Assembly: GCA_025360665.1 (NCBI GenBank) | Contig: JANYBU010000027.1 | Span: 1-6,563 of the forward strand | From: Nitrospira sp. | GTDB taxonomy: Bacteria > Nitrospirota > Nitrospiria > Nitrospirales > Nitrospiraceae | DNA: 6,563 bases | Direction: 5' to 3' | Shown here: one piece after another, positions 1-6,509 of the stretch | Layout of the letters: every line of letters begins with the position of its first letter | Numbering within the stretch: the first letter of the stretch is position 1 | Notes under the pieces: model-generated | The model's input: only the letters and a program-made list of their open reading frames with translations | Told to the model about the DNA's origin: nothing | Database searches by the model: none | Made by a program: the position numbers and the translations under genes

Positions 1-2169
1 GTGGGCATGGACGAAGTGGGTGGGTTCGAGTCGGCCCGCATCAGCAAAATCGAAGGCAACACGATCACGTTCGAGCGGCCGCTGAAGTATAGCCATAAGA
101 AGGGCGAGATCGTGTCGGTGGAGTGGATCCGCGAGCGATGGTATGTAGACGCCGACTTCGGCACCACTTTCTGGCACGACCATGTGTTTGGATTGGACGG
201 CTGGGGTCATGGTTTCTACTCCACGTTCATCGCCGAACCGCCGCGATCCACTTATCATGATTCGGTGACCGGGAAAGAAATCCGCAGCGGGCCGGTGGCG
301 GACATTCACACCACCGAACCGGTCTCTGCGCATATCCGGGGCTCCTTCCGTGAAATCGTGACCCAGGTCATGGATTCCAATCCTCGGACGGCGGAGTTGA
401 TTACTGCCGACAATCCGCAGGCAAGAGTGCGGGCCGTCTCGGTGGACGGCACACCGTCTGCGGTCTATCCAGCCAAGCTCAACCTGTCGCCGATGAAGTT
501 CCTGAACGGCGGCGAAGCGACGACGGGGGGAGGCTACAATATGCGTGTGGAGCCCTTGTCGGTGCGGCTGGTGAACAATCCAGATCCGTCGAAACTGTTC
601 AGCAGCCTGATCCACGGGGATCCCGAGACCCCGATGTTACGAGCGTACCTGGGCGATCCGATCGTGGTCCGGCTGATCGAAGGATCGGCCAATGAAGTGC
701 ACTCCTGGCACATCAGCGGTCACTGGTTCCCGATGGAGCGCTACAGCAAGAACTCCATCCCCCGGAGTTCGCTGCACGTGGCGATCGGAGAGCGGTACGA
801 TGCGGCCATTCCGGCTGCAGGAGGACCGCAACAGATGGCGGGTGACTATCCGTACTACAGCGGTCGTGCGTCGCACTTCGTGGAAGGCAGCTGGGGCCTC
901 TTCCGGGTACTGGACAAAGCGGATGCGACACTGAGGCCGCTGCCGGGCCGGGAAGAGATTCCGCAGTCGGCCAAGTCCATCTGTCCGGCCGACGCGCCGG
1001 TGAAGACCTTCAACGTCGCAGCAATCGACAAGACGATTCGCTACAACAAGGGAACGCCCGGTGTGATGGAAGTGGACATGGAGCGGAAGATGGTGCTGGG
1101 CAATGAGACCGGTAAGATGTACGTGCTCGAAGGCGAGAAGACCAAGGTCGCGGCGGGCAGCATTGAACCGAGCCCGTTGACCCTGCATGTGAACGTGGGC
1201 GATTGCATCAAGGTCAATCTCAAGAACGAGATGGCCAAGGACCGGGCCGGATTCCACGTCGACCATGTGGCGTTCGATCCCAAGGAATCGATGGGGATCA
1301 ACGCTGGGAACAATCCCGGCGACCAGACGGTGGCGCCGGGGCAGAGCCGGACCTACACGTTCTTCGCGCATCCGGAGTTCGGGGAGAACGCTGCCCTGGT
1401 TCAGGATTGGGGAAACGTGATCGAGAATCCGCGGAACGGGCTTTTCGGAGCGATCATCATCGGCCCGAGGGGATCGCAGTATCGCGATCCGGTGACCGGC
1501 GAAGAGCTGGCCCAGAAGAGTTCCTGGCGGGCGGATGTGATTGTGGATCGGAGCCTGTCGGGCAACGAGAATCGACAGAACTATCGGTCCTTCGCCCTCC
1601 TGTTCCAGGACGAAGATAACCAAATCGGCACCAGCTTCATGCCATACATCCAAAAGGTGGCCGGCGTGACGGCGGTGAACTACCGGTCCGAGCCGACCGA
1701 TTACCGGATCGAGAAGGGCTGTGCGTACAGCGAAGTGTTCGTCTGCGTCAAGACGGGAGATCAGCCGGTGATCCCGAGCATCGCGGCGCATGTGGGCGAC
1801 CCGGTCGTGATTCATGTGCTGGGTGCCTTCAGCGAACAGATACAGCTGTTCAGCGTGTCGGGCCATGAGTGGAAGCACGAGCCCTACATGAGCGGAGCGG
1901 ACCTCGTGAGCACCATGGAGTTCGGCGGCACCGAGGTGATCAATGCCTGGCTATATGGTGGGGCCGGAGGGCCGAACGGGATCCCTGGCAATTATCTGTG
2001 GCTGAACCAGAGACCGGGGTATCTCGACGCCGGTCAGTGGGGGACGCTGACGGTGCTTGACCGCGACAGCCGGGCGATCTTGCCGTTGAGCGGGCAGGCG
2101 CCGGCCACACAGCAAACTGAGGAGCAGATCCCAGCACTGTCCATACCGGTGTCCATGAAGGCCAACTAG
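1..2169 (+). CDS. Large multi-domain multicopper oxidase-like protein, 5' end missing
   Basis: The frame is open from base 1 to a TAG at 2167-2169 and gives 722 residues. No signal peptide or initiation site is visible, so I read it as the C-terminal part of a larger protein; the GTG at base 1 is probably internal. Cupredoxin blocks occur twice. The first copy has a type 3-like His-Asp-His (H59, H61), then NEVHSWHISGHWF (H234, H237, H241), then a GDY...SWG block at 281-299. The second copy has HVDH (H419, H422), QDW at 468-470, SGHEW at 620-624, and a GNY...QWG block at 663-681. The order matches multicopper oxidases, whose role is one-electron oxidation of a metal or organic substrate coupled to oxygen reduction. 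Both visible copies lack the HCH type 1 motif (Y286-S287-G288 and L668-N669-Q670), and the second copy also lacks most His ligands. Substrate cannot be told; copper or manganese oxidation is possible. It probably acts in the periplasm, judging from its secreted neighbours. Confidence 0.85.
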   Translation: MGMDEVGGFESARISKIEGNTITFERPLKYSHKKGEIVSVEWIRERWYVDADFGTTFWHDHVFGLDGWGHGFYSTFIAEPPRSTYHDSVTGKEIRSGPVADIHTTEPVSAHIRGSFREIVTQVMDSNPRTAELITADNPQARVRAVSVDGTPSAVYPAKLNLSPMKFLNGGEATTGGGYNMRVEPLSVRLVNNPDPSKLFSSLIHGDPETPMLRAYLGDPIVVRLIEGSANEVHSWHISGHWFPMERYSKNSIPRSSLHVAIGERYDAAIPAAGGPQQMAGDYPYYSGRASHFVEGSWGLFRVLDKADATLRPLPGREEIPQSAKSICPADAPVKTFNVAAIDKTIRYNKGTPGVMEVDMERKMVLGNETGKMYVLEGEKTKVAAGSIEPSPLTLHVNVGDCIKVNLKNEMAKDRAGFHVDHVAFDPKESMGINAGNNPGDQTVAPGQSRTYTFFAHPEFGENAALVQDWGNVIENPRNGLFGAIIIGPRGSQYRDPVTGEELAQKSSWRADVIVDRSLSGNENRQNYRSFALLFQDEDNQIGTSFMPYIQKVAGVTAVNYRSEPTDYRIEKGCAYSEVFVCVKTGDQPVIPSIAAHVGDPVVIHVLGAFSEQIQLFSVSGHEWKHEPYMSGADLVSTMEFGGTEVINAWLYGGAGGPNGIPGNYLWLNQRPGYLDAGQWGTLTVLDRDSRAILPLSGQAPATQQTEEQIPALSIPVSMKAN

Positions 2170-2299
2170 CCCGGATCGGATACAAGGAAACCGTGCGGGG
2201 GGATCCGACAGTGTCAAGTCCGGGTTCCCCCGTTCGTTTTCCCGGTGAGGAGAGAAGCGCGTCTTGAAGCGTACGTGAGCGATACGGTAGAAGCAGTCT
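2170..2299 (+). other. Intergenic gap between oxidase and DUF4412-like gene
   Basis: This is the only sizeable gap in the plus-strand gene group. It contains two weak inverted repeats: cggatc/gatccg near 2172 and 2212, and ccggg at 2220-2224 with cccgg at 2241-2245. Neither is followed by a T run, so I do not call a terminator. I see no convincing -35/-10 pair. A purine-rich gaggagaga stretch (about 2246-2255) resembles a ribosome binding site, but no open frame follows it. Whether the downstream genes are co-transcribed with the oxidase is therefore open. Confidence 0.4.
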
Positions 2300-2896
2300 A
2301 TGGAAATGCGCAGGCGGCGCACATCTGCTCGATGGCTTTTGATCTGGCTGGCGTCGGTTCCCATGGGCGGCCTGACGCACACCGCAACGGCGCTCGATTT
2401 TTCCGCTGAGCGAATTGTGAAGAGTGGGAAGTCCGTGGTGACGGCTCATGTCAATGCCAAGGACGATCGCTGGCGGTTCGAGTTCGCCCAACCGCAAGGG
2501 GGTGCCAGCATCATCATTGTGCGGATGGATCGCCAAAGCTCCTGGCTCATTTTGTCCAAGCGGCGGCAGTATCTCGAGGTGCCGATAGCGAGAGACCATC
2601 AGTTGGCAGTGAGCGAGACGATGGAAGGGGAACTCTCGCGCGAATTCGTCGGTGACCAGACGCTGAACGGCTATCCCACCGAGCTGTTCGAAGTCACCGT
2701 CGCAGAGAATGGGGAGGCTCGGCAATACTATCAATGGGTGACCAAGGTCCAGCGGTTTCCGGTGAAGACGGTGAGCAAGCAAGGTAAGTGGTCGGAGGAG
2801 TTTCGCCATGTGATCTTCACCAAGCAATCTCCGTTCTTATTCGAACTCCCGCAACGATTGGATTTGGCCAATCCGACAGCAGAGACACAATATTAG
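2300..2896 (+). CDS. Secreted DUF4412 / LolA-like beta-sheet protein
   Basis: 198 residues. The N-terminus is an arginine-rich segment (MEMRRRRTSAR) followed by a hydrophobic stretch at residues 12-24, with likely cleavage after TATA-L near residue 31, so the product is exported. The mature part has the pattern of DUF4412/LolA-like proteins: FSAERIVKSG at the start, alternating beta strands, an R-x-D..SWLIL..RRQYLEVP segment at 75-95, then VGDQTLNGYPTELFEV (117-132), YQWVTK (144-149) and FPVKT (153-157). Family members are half-barrel periplasmic proteins; some are lipoprotein or lipid carriers, but most DUF4412 members have no proven role. There is no lipobox Cys, so it is probably soluble. 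The first ATG has only a weak GGTAG upstream, and ATG 2306 is an alternative start. It sits 28 bases before the cupredoxin gene, which suggests shared transcription. Confidence 0.75.
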   Translation: MEMRRRRTSARWLLIWLASVPMGGLTHTATALDFSAERIVKSGKSVVTAHVNAKDDRWRFEFAQPQGGASIIIVRMDRQSSWLILSKRRQYLEVPIARDHQLAVSETMEGELSREFVGDQTLNGYPTELFEVTVAENGEARQYYQWVTKVQRFPVKTVSKQGKWSEEFRHVIFTKQSPFLFELPQRLDLANPTAETQY

Positions 2897-2912
2897 CGAC
2901 GCAAGACGTGGG

Positions 2913-2917
2913 GGAGG
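2913..2917 (+). promoter_or_regulatory. Ribosome binding site of cupredoxin gene
   Basis: A GGAGG core inside a G-rich run lies 7 bases upstream of GTG 2925. It supports the GTG as the start over the ATG codon six residues later (2943). Confidence 0.7.
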
Positions 2918-2924
2918 GGCATCA

Positions 2925-3698
2925 GTGAAAAGGTCGATCATAATGGGCCTGTGTCTTGGTGTGGTTGTTCAAGTGAGCATGGGGTTTGGAGTCCTCTGGC
3001 CAGCGAGCGCGTATGACACAGTTGTCGTGACGGACGGGGTGGTGCTGCGGGGCACGGTGACGTTTCAAGGGACTGCACCGGAGCCCAAAGAATTCGAGTT
3101 GCGCCGATACCCGGACCGGGTCTTTTGCGGCGCCCTTTCCGATGGTGACGGGCATCGGTTTCTCAAGGAAGTGACTGTCGGACGGGGCGGCGGTCTCAAG
3201 GATGTAGTTGTCGTCGTGGAAGGGGTGCAGAGCGGAAAGCCGTTCACCTTTACGAATGCCCAGGTCGAAGCCAACGTGTGCCAGTTTCTTCCCTTCGTCA
3301 CCGTCGTGAGCGATAAGCGACAACTGACTGTGACCAATCGGGATCCCGTGTCGCACGATATTCAGGGCTACGCCTACGACCAGGCGGGGGTGGATATTGT
3401 TCTACATCGGCCTTCGCTGAAAGCTACCGGGACCACCGATATCGTACATCTGGTCAAAGGGCGGAAAGTCTTCACCATGCAGTGCGGCATGCATCCCTAC
3501 ATGCAGAATTGGGGGTATGCGATCGACAACCCGTATTATGCTGTGACAGACCCGGATGGCTCATTTTCCATCGGTGACCTTCCTCCCGGTACCTACCGCG
3601 TGAAAGCCTGGCATCCGATTCTGGGCGTCCAGGAACGGGAGCTGACGGTCGAGCCGAACGACACAGCCACGTTCGATGTGCGATTTGACGCGAAATGA
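2925..3698 (+). CDS. Secreted cupredoxin with type 1 copper site and C-terminal carboxypeptidase-regulatory-like domain
   Basis: 257 residues from a GTG start with a good ribosome binding site. Residues 1-29 form a signal peptide (MKRSIIMGLC, hydrophobic core, cleavage near ASA-Y). Residues 120-200 form a cupredoxin core: VTNRDPVSHDIQGYAY supplies H144, and MQCGMHPYM supplies C187, H190 and M193, the Cys-x2-His-x2-Met spacing of blue copper proteins. The C-terminal part (about 205-255) reads VTDPDGSFSIGDLPPGTYRVKAWHP, typical of carboxypeptidase regulatory-like beta-sandwich domains. C68 and C119 in the N-terminal half may form a disulfide. Such proteins bind one copper and carry electrons or copper in the periplasm. 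The neighbouring oxidase-like gene lacks visible type 1 ligands, so this protein could be its redox partner; that is inference. The stop overlaps no other gene; the next start follows 10 bases later. Confidence 0.85.
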   Translation: MKRSIIMGLCLGVVVQVSMGFGVLWPASAYDTVVVTDGVVLRGTVTFQGTAPEPKEFELRRYPDRVFCGALSDGDGHRFLKEVTVGRGGGLKDVVVVVEGVQSGKPFTFTNAQVEANVCQFLPFVTVVSDKRQLTVTNRDPVSHDIQGYAYDQAGVDIVLHRPSLKATGTTDIVHLVKGRKVFTMQCGMHPYMQNWGYAIDNPYYAVTDPDGSFSIGDLPPGTYRVKAWHPILGVQERELTVEPNDTATFDVRFDAK

Positions 3699-3708
3699 CC
3701 GAAGGCTA

Positions 3709-4215
3709 ATGGTAAAAATCCGAGCCATTTTTCTTGTCATGCTCCTTGGAATTCTGCCGGTCGGCTCGGCTGTAGCTGCGGAGCAAGAGCCTGCTTCAGC
3801 GGGGCGGGTTGAAGTGGTATTGGCAAATGAGCATCGCCAGGATCAAGAGGCGATCAAAAAGGACTTCGTCGAGGCCGGCTTACCCAACGTCCATGTTCAA
3901 TTCATGAAGGCTGGCCGTCCGCCGACCAATATCGGTCTCGGGCCAAAGGTAATGGCCGAGCGAGCACGAGCTGCCATCCGGATGGGTAAGCACTACAATC
4001 GGGGCATCACGATCCTCTTGCCGGAGCGGCTCTTCCCAGACCGCTATGTGACGATCGCCTCCTCCAGCTTCGACGACACCGTGGAATATCCGATCGGCGA
4101 GGAGGCTCTCAAAGAATTGGAGAATCCTTTGCTCACGACGGAGCAGTTTCACGCGTTGTACCGCCGACTGACGCCAGTGGATCAACTGCCAGTGAAGAAA
4201 GGCCGGGTGTTCTAA
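3709..4215 (+). CDS. Small secreted protein of unknown function
   Basis: 168 residues from ATG 3709. I prefer this start because it opens directly into a signal peptide (MVKIRAIFLVMLLGILPVGSAVAA, cleavage after AVAA near residue 24); a longer in-frame start at 3676 would overlap the cupredoxin gene and precede the signal with 11 charged residues. A GAAGG lies only 3 bases upstream. The mature domain looks alpha/beta: RVEVVLAN (33-40), a helix with EAIKKDFVEAG, NVHVQFM (60-66), a helix MAERARAAIRMG (82-93), GITILLPERLF (99-109), RYVTIASSSFDDT (112-124). There is no Cys and no clear catalytic or metal motif. I do not recognise the family. Its stop overlaps the next start (TAATG), so it is translationally coupled to the SmbP-like gene and probably belongs to the same metal-related unit. 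Confidence 0.8.
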   Translation: MVKIRAIFLVMLLGILPVGSAVAAEQEPASAGRVEVVLANEHRQDQEAIKKDFVEAGLPNVHVQFMKAGRPPTNIGLGPKVMAERARAAIRMGKHYNRGITILLPERLFPDRYVTIASSSFDDTVEYPIGEEALKELENPLLTTEQFHALYRRLTPVDQLPVKKGRVF

Positions 4216-4622
4216 TGGGACTCAAGCAGGCCCTCATAATTGTCGTGCTGTCTCTCTCCGTCGGGACGTCCTTCGTCCAGGCGGGGTCGCCGAAAGACAT
4301 TCAGGATCGCGGGAAGGCGATGCTCCGAGATGCCGAAGAAATGGTCATGCACGGAGGGATGGGTGATGGGAAGGCCATCGTGCATCACTGCGGTGAAGTG
4401 GCGAAACATGCGGAAGCTATTCTCAAGGCGTTGCCGCCCACAGACGAACATGGCAAGGCAGCCGTGCCTCATTTACAGGAAGCCATCAAGCAGTGTAAGC
4501 GAGTGGCTGAGATGGGAGACAAGGTCGATCCTGGAGCCAGTTTGAACCCTGCCACCAAAGCCCGTGCGGCGGCGAGGGAGGCGATGAAGCATCTGAATGC
4601 GCTACGGGATGGTGGCGCATAG
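4215..4622 (+). CDS. SmbP-like small periplasmic metal-binding protein
   Basis: 135 residues. A signal peptide spans residues 1-23 (ALIIVVLSLSVGTSF, cleavage near VQA-G). The mature part is helical and rich in His, Lys, Ala and Glu: DIQDRGKAMLRDAEEMVMHGG, then IVHHCGEVAKHAEAILKAL, then AVPHLQEAIKQCKRVAEMG, then a final helix with AREAMKHLNAL. This helix register matches SmbP of Nitrosomonas europaea, a four-helix bundle that binds Cu and other divalent metals through histidines. There are seven mature His (H46, H57, H58, H65, H79, H86, H126), which is fewer than I recall for N. europaea SmbP, and two Cys (C59, C94) that could pair or bind metal. The likely role is copper buffering in the periplasm. 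The ATG overlaps the upstream stop by one base. A palindromic region follows the stop. Confidence 0.75.
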   Translation: MGLKQALIIVVLSLSVGTSFVQAGSPKDIQDRGKAMLRDAEEMVMHGGMGDGKAIVHHCGEVAKHAEAILKALPPTDEHGKAAVPHLQEAIKQCKRVAEMGDKVDPGASLNPATKARAAAREAMKHLNALRDGGA

Positions 4623-4642
4623 TGGCGGGCAGCGCGCAACAA

Positions 4643-4753
4643 GCGAGACTCGCGAGAAAAGCGGGACGGGTGAAGTGGTCTGAAGGCTGAAGTGTTCGGA
4701 GCTTCGAATCAAGAATCTCGAACTTCATGTCGCGCTTTTCCCGCCAGTCTCGC
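4643..4753. repeat. Long imperfect inverted repeat between convergent genes, possible bidirectional terminator
   Basis: The arms at 4643-4667 and 4729-4753 are reverse complements over 22 of 25 bases without a gap. Inside them tgaagt (4671-4676) pairs with acttca (4722-4727), and gttcg with cgaac is a further possible inner stem. The right arm is extended outward by an additional partial copy of the gcgagac unit (read on the minus strand) at about 4755-4761. The hairpin sits between the SmbP-like gene and the convergent PsbP/DcrB-like gene, so RNA from either side would fold into it. The left arm contains AAAA and the right arm TTTT rather than a trailing T run, so it is not a textbook intrinsic terminator. 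It may be a dispersed REP- or MITE-like element. Confidence 0.65.
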
Positions 4754-4763
4754 CCGTCTCGCT

Positions 4764-5402
4764 TCATGAATGCGGCGCAGTCTGTGGAGAATCGGGCTTT
4801 GGCATCAGAGGGCTGACCGCGTTCTGATCTCGTCCCGGCTGATAGGTCTCCAGCATTCTCGTGATCGTCGGCATCACTCGTTCTTCTGCCGAGAGAGGCA
4901 CTTTGATTCGTATCCCGCGACCCTCGTTGCGACCCAATGAAAAGATGTGGATTTCTAGCATCGCGTTGCGCCGGTCGTCCTGATAGGTGAAGGCCAGGCG
5001 CTTCGCAGGAAATCCCGCGAGCATCGAAGACTGATTCTTTTCCCACGTCACCTCCGTTTTCTTCTTGTCATAAAGTTCCGTGATGATGCGCCGGTGGGCT
5101 GCGGCGAACTCATCAAGTGTCTGCCGGCCGTCCTGGCTCGTGCCTTCCACGAGATTCATGAAACCGGAGAGGGCGACCTGGCTGCGCTCTACCGGCGGAT
5201 ATAGCGTGATGCCGATCCCGTCCGGCATGGGACTTCCCAGACGCCAGTCTTCGGGGTATTGGACCGAGAAGCCGAAGCGCGCATTGGTATAGAGCTTCCA
5301 CGCGGTGGTGTCGATTGCTCCAGCAGCAGCGGAGGTGCTGTCTTGAGCGCCGAAAGCGTGGATCAACAAGAGGGCGATGATGAACAAGCGGGGCCGTGTC
5401 AT
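4764..5402 (-). CDS. Secreted protein with PsbP/DcrB-like domain
   Basis: 212 residues on the minus strand, ATG at 5400-5402. The N-terminus MTRPRLFIIALLLIHAFGAQ is a signal peptide. From residue 37 the sequence KLYTNARFGFSVQYPEDWRLG is the typical opening of the PsbP/Mog1/DcrB (DUF1795-like) fold, followed by GIGITLYPP (62-70), a helix TLDEFAAAHRRIITEL (95-110), and alternating strands LAGFPAKRLAFTYQ (128-141), NAMLEIHIFSLG (146-157), then a C-terminal helix PTITRMLETY (178-187). Such domains are non-enzymatic periplasmic modules, often of unknown role. The last 25 residues are Pro-rich and probably disordered. It lies 34 bases downstream of the SUMF1-like gene and has its own strong ribosome binding site, so the two are likely an operon. 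Confidence 0.78.
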   Translation of the reverse strand: MTRPRLFIIALLLIHAFGAQDSTSAAAGAIDTTAWKLYTNARFGFSVQYPEDWRLGSPMPDGIGITLYPPVERSQVALSGFMNLVEGTSQDGRQTLDEFAAAHRRIITELYDKKKTEVTWEKNQSSMLAGFPAKRLAFTYQDDRRNAMLEIHIFSLGRNEGRGIRIKVPLSAEERVMPTITRMLETYQPGRDQNAVSPLMPKPDSPQTAPHS

Positions 5403-5411
5403 GTCATTCTT

Positions 5412-5417
5412 CTCCTT
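5412..5417 (-). promoter_or_regulatory. Ribosome binding site of PsbP/DcrB-like gene
   Basis: Read on the minus strand this is AAGGAG, 9 bases upstream of the ATG at 5402. It fixes the start of the downstream gene. Confidence 0.75.
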
Positions 5418-5436
5418 GGTCAGGCAGGCTACTCAG

Positions 5437-6357
5437 TTACTGCACTGATCGCGCGCAGCGAAAACCGATGGTCGCGGCGCGCTGATCCGGCGATGTCCCG
5501 TTTCTGGTGGCTGTTCGCAACAAAGCCGGCGCACTCTTCCACGATCCTCCGCGCACCACCTTGTATCGGCCGTTGGCAGGTCCGCGGGGGTTGCGGTCCG
5601 GCATGGTCGCATAGTAGTCGATCCCAAACCAGTCTTCGACCCACTCGGCCGCGTTCCCCGCCATATGATGCAGGCCATAGGGGCTTCGCCCCTCCTCCCC
5701 ACTGTCAACGGGCGCCACGATGGGAATCTCGTGAACGTGATACTGCCCGAACATCGCGAGCGCAGGCGTGGGAGGTTTCTGTCCCCAAGGAAACAGATTG
5801 CCGCTCTCCCCGCGAGCGGCTTTTTCCCACTCGGCTTCCGTCGGTAGCCGCTTACCATGTGTGCGACAAAAGTCCGAGGCCTCAGACCAGGTGACGTAGA
5901 GTGCCGGCCAACGTGCCAATGTCTCGGGTGACAGGGCATGGATAGTCGTGACATGATCGATCAGTCTCCGCACTTCCTCGGGGAGGTGACGTTGTTGTTG
6001 CCGCAGCCACAGCAAGTACTCTCCCAGACTCACCTCGTCCCGATCGATTTCATACTGATTGAGCCAGACGCGACGCTGTGGCTGCTCTGTGTCGTCGTAT
6101 TGGAGATCGAAGCTGAACGGTTCGTGGCTTGTGCGGGCGGTGCCCATGATAAAGGGGCCTTCGACAACTGTCAGCATAAGAGCGCTGTTGGCGAGCGCGG
6201 CAATGTCCTCAACCGGGCCGTGTACGTCATTCGTCGCCGCCGTTGCAGTGCGCAGAAATGATGCACCCAAGAGTGTCGCGATGAGGACATAGCCGAAGGC
6301 GTTAAGATATCTCGGGACTCGGCCTGTGTATCCAGCGATGCGGCGGCTGCTCTGCAT
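5437..6357 (-). CDS. SUMF1 / FGE-sulfatase-fold protein lacking catalytic cysteines, exported
   Basis: 306 residues from ATG 6357; a TTG at 6366 would add three residues and cannot be excluded. The N-terminus has basic residues, a hydrophobic segment at about 20-35 and a possible cleavage site near TATAA (37-41), so it is exported or membrane-anchored. The domain is a clear formylglycine-generating-enzyme fold: GPFIMGT (67-73), VWLNQYEIDRDEVS (97-110), HGKRLPTEAEWEKAARG (167-183), FPWG (189-192), SPYGLHHMAGNAAEWVEDW (225-243), VVRGGSW (267-273) and IGFRCAR (297-303). In true FGE the active-site Cys pair follows the GGS motif; here the stretch reads KSAPALLRTATR with no Cys. Only C164 and C301 are present. 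It is therefore probably not a sulfatase activator. Non-FGE members of this fold include ergothioneine-pathway enzymes, nitric oxide reductase-associated proteins and binding modules. It is the first gene of the minus-strand unit. Confidence 0.85.
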   Translation of the reverse strand: MQSSRRIAGYTGRVPRYLNAFGYVLIATLLGASFLRTATAATNDVHGPVEDIAALANSALMLTVVEGPFIMGTARTSHEPFSFDLQYDDTEQPQRRVWLNQYEIDRDEVSLGEYLLWLRQQQRHLPEEVRRLIDHVTTIHALSPETLARWPALYVTWSEASDFCRTHGKRLPTEAEWEKAARGESGNLFPWGQKPPTPALAMFGQYHVHEIPIVAPVDSGEEGRSPYGLHHMAGNAAEWVEDWFGIDYYATMPDRNPRGPANGRYKVVRGGSWKSAPALLRTATRNGTSPDQRAATIGFRCARSVQ

Positions 6358-6389
6358 GACGATCAAACACCATGAATAAGAAATGGCCC

Positions 6390-6418
6390 ACTATAATGCG
6401 AGGCCATCATCAGCACAA
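6390..6418 (-). promoter_or_regulatory. Candidate sigma-70 promoter for the minus-strand operon
   Basis: On the minus strand TTGTGC (6413-6418) is followed after 17 bases by TATAGT (6390-6395). The predicted transcript would start near 6383, leaving a leader of about 25 bases before ATG 6357. Matches are 4 of 6 and 5 of 6 to the consensus hexamers. No strong ribosome binding site is seen in the leader. Confidence 0.35.
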
Positions 6419-6438
6419 GGTTCAGCCTCTGCCAATAT

Positions 6439-6486
6439 GAAATGAGTCTGAAGCCGGGTCGTATTTCCAACGAGAAATGAGTCTGA
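6439..6486 (+). repeat. Two 13-base direct repeats, probable insertion-sequence end
   Basis: The 13-mer GAAATGAGTCTGA occurs at 6439-6451 and again at 6474-6486, a period of 35 bases. The pair lies just upstream of a transposase-like start, as expected for subterminal transposase-binding repeats at the left end of an insertion sequence. The exact outer tip of the element and any target duplication cannot be fixed without the other end. Confidence 0.5.
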
Positions 6487-6509
6487 GCGGCGGCTGTGCT
6501 GAATCGGTC

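Noticed and set aside
637..1878. A 413-codon open frame on the minus strand inside the oxidase gene
   Set aside because: It lies wholly antisense to a well-supported cupredoxin protein, its translation is rich in Arg, His and Leu without domain motifs, and such frames are expected by chance in G+C-rich coding DNA.
2172..2245. Possible terminator after the oxidase gene
   Set aside because: Stems are only 5-6 bases with loops of 16 bases or more, and no T run follows.
1940..2827. A 295-codon minus-strand frame spanning the oxidase end and the DUF4412-like gene
   Set aside because: It overlaps two credible genes, shows low-complexity composition and has no recognisable motif.
3676..3708. Longer start for the unknown secreted protein
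   Set aside because: It would overlap the cupredoxin gene, has no ribosome binding site, and would place charged residues before the signal peptide.
5259..5894. A 211-codon plus-strand frame across the SUMF1-like and PsbP/DcrB-like genes
   Set aside because: It is antisense to two genes with clear family motifs and has a composition typical of shadow frames.
6392..6397. Perfect TATAAT on the plus strand
   Set aside because: No acceptable -35 hexamer lies 16-18 bases upstream on that strand; the same bases fit better as part of a minus-strand promoter.
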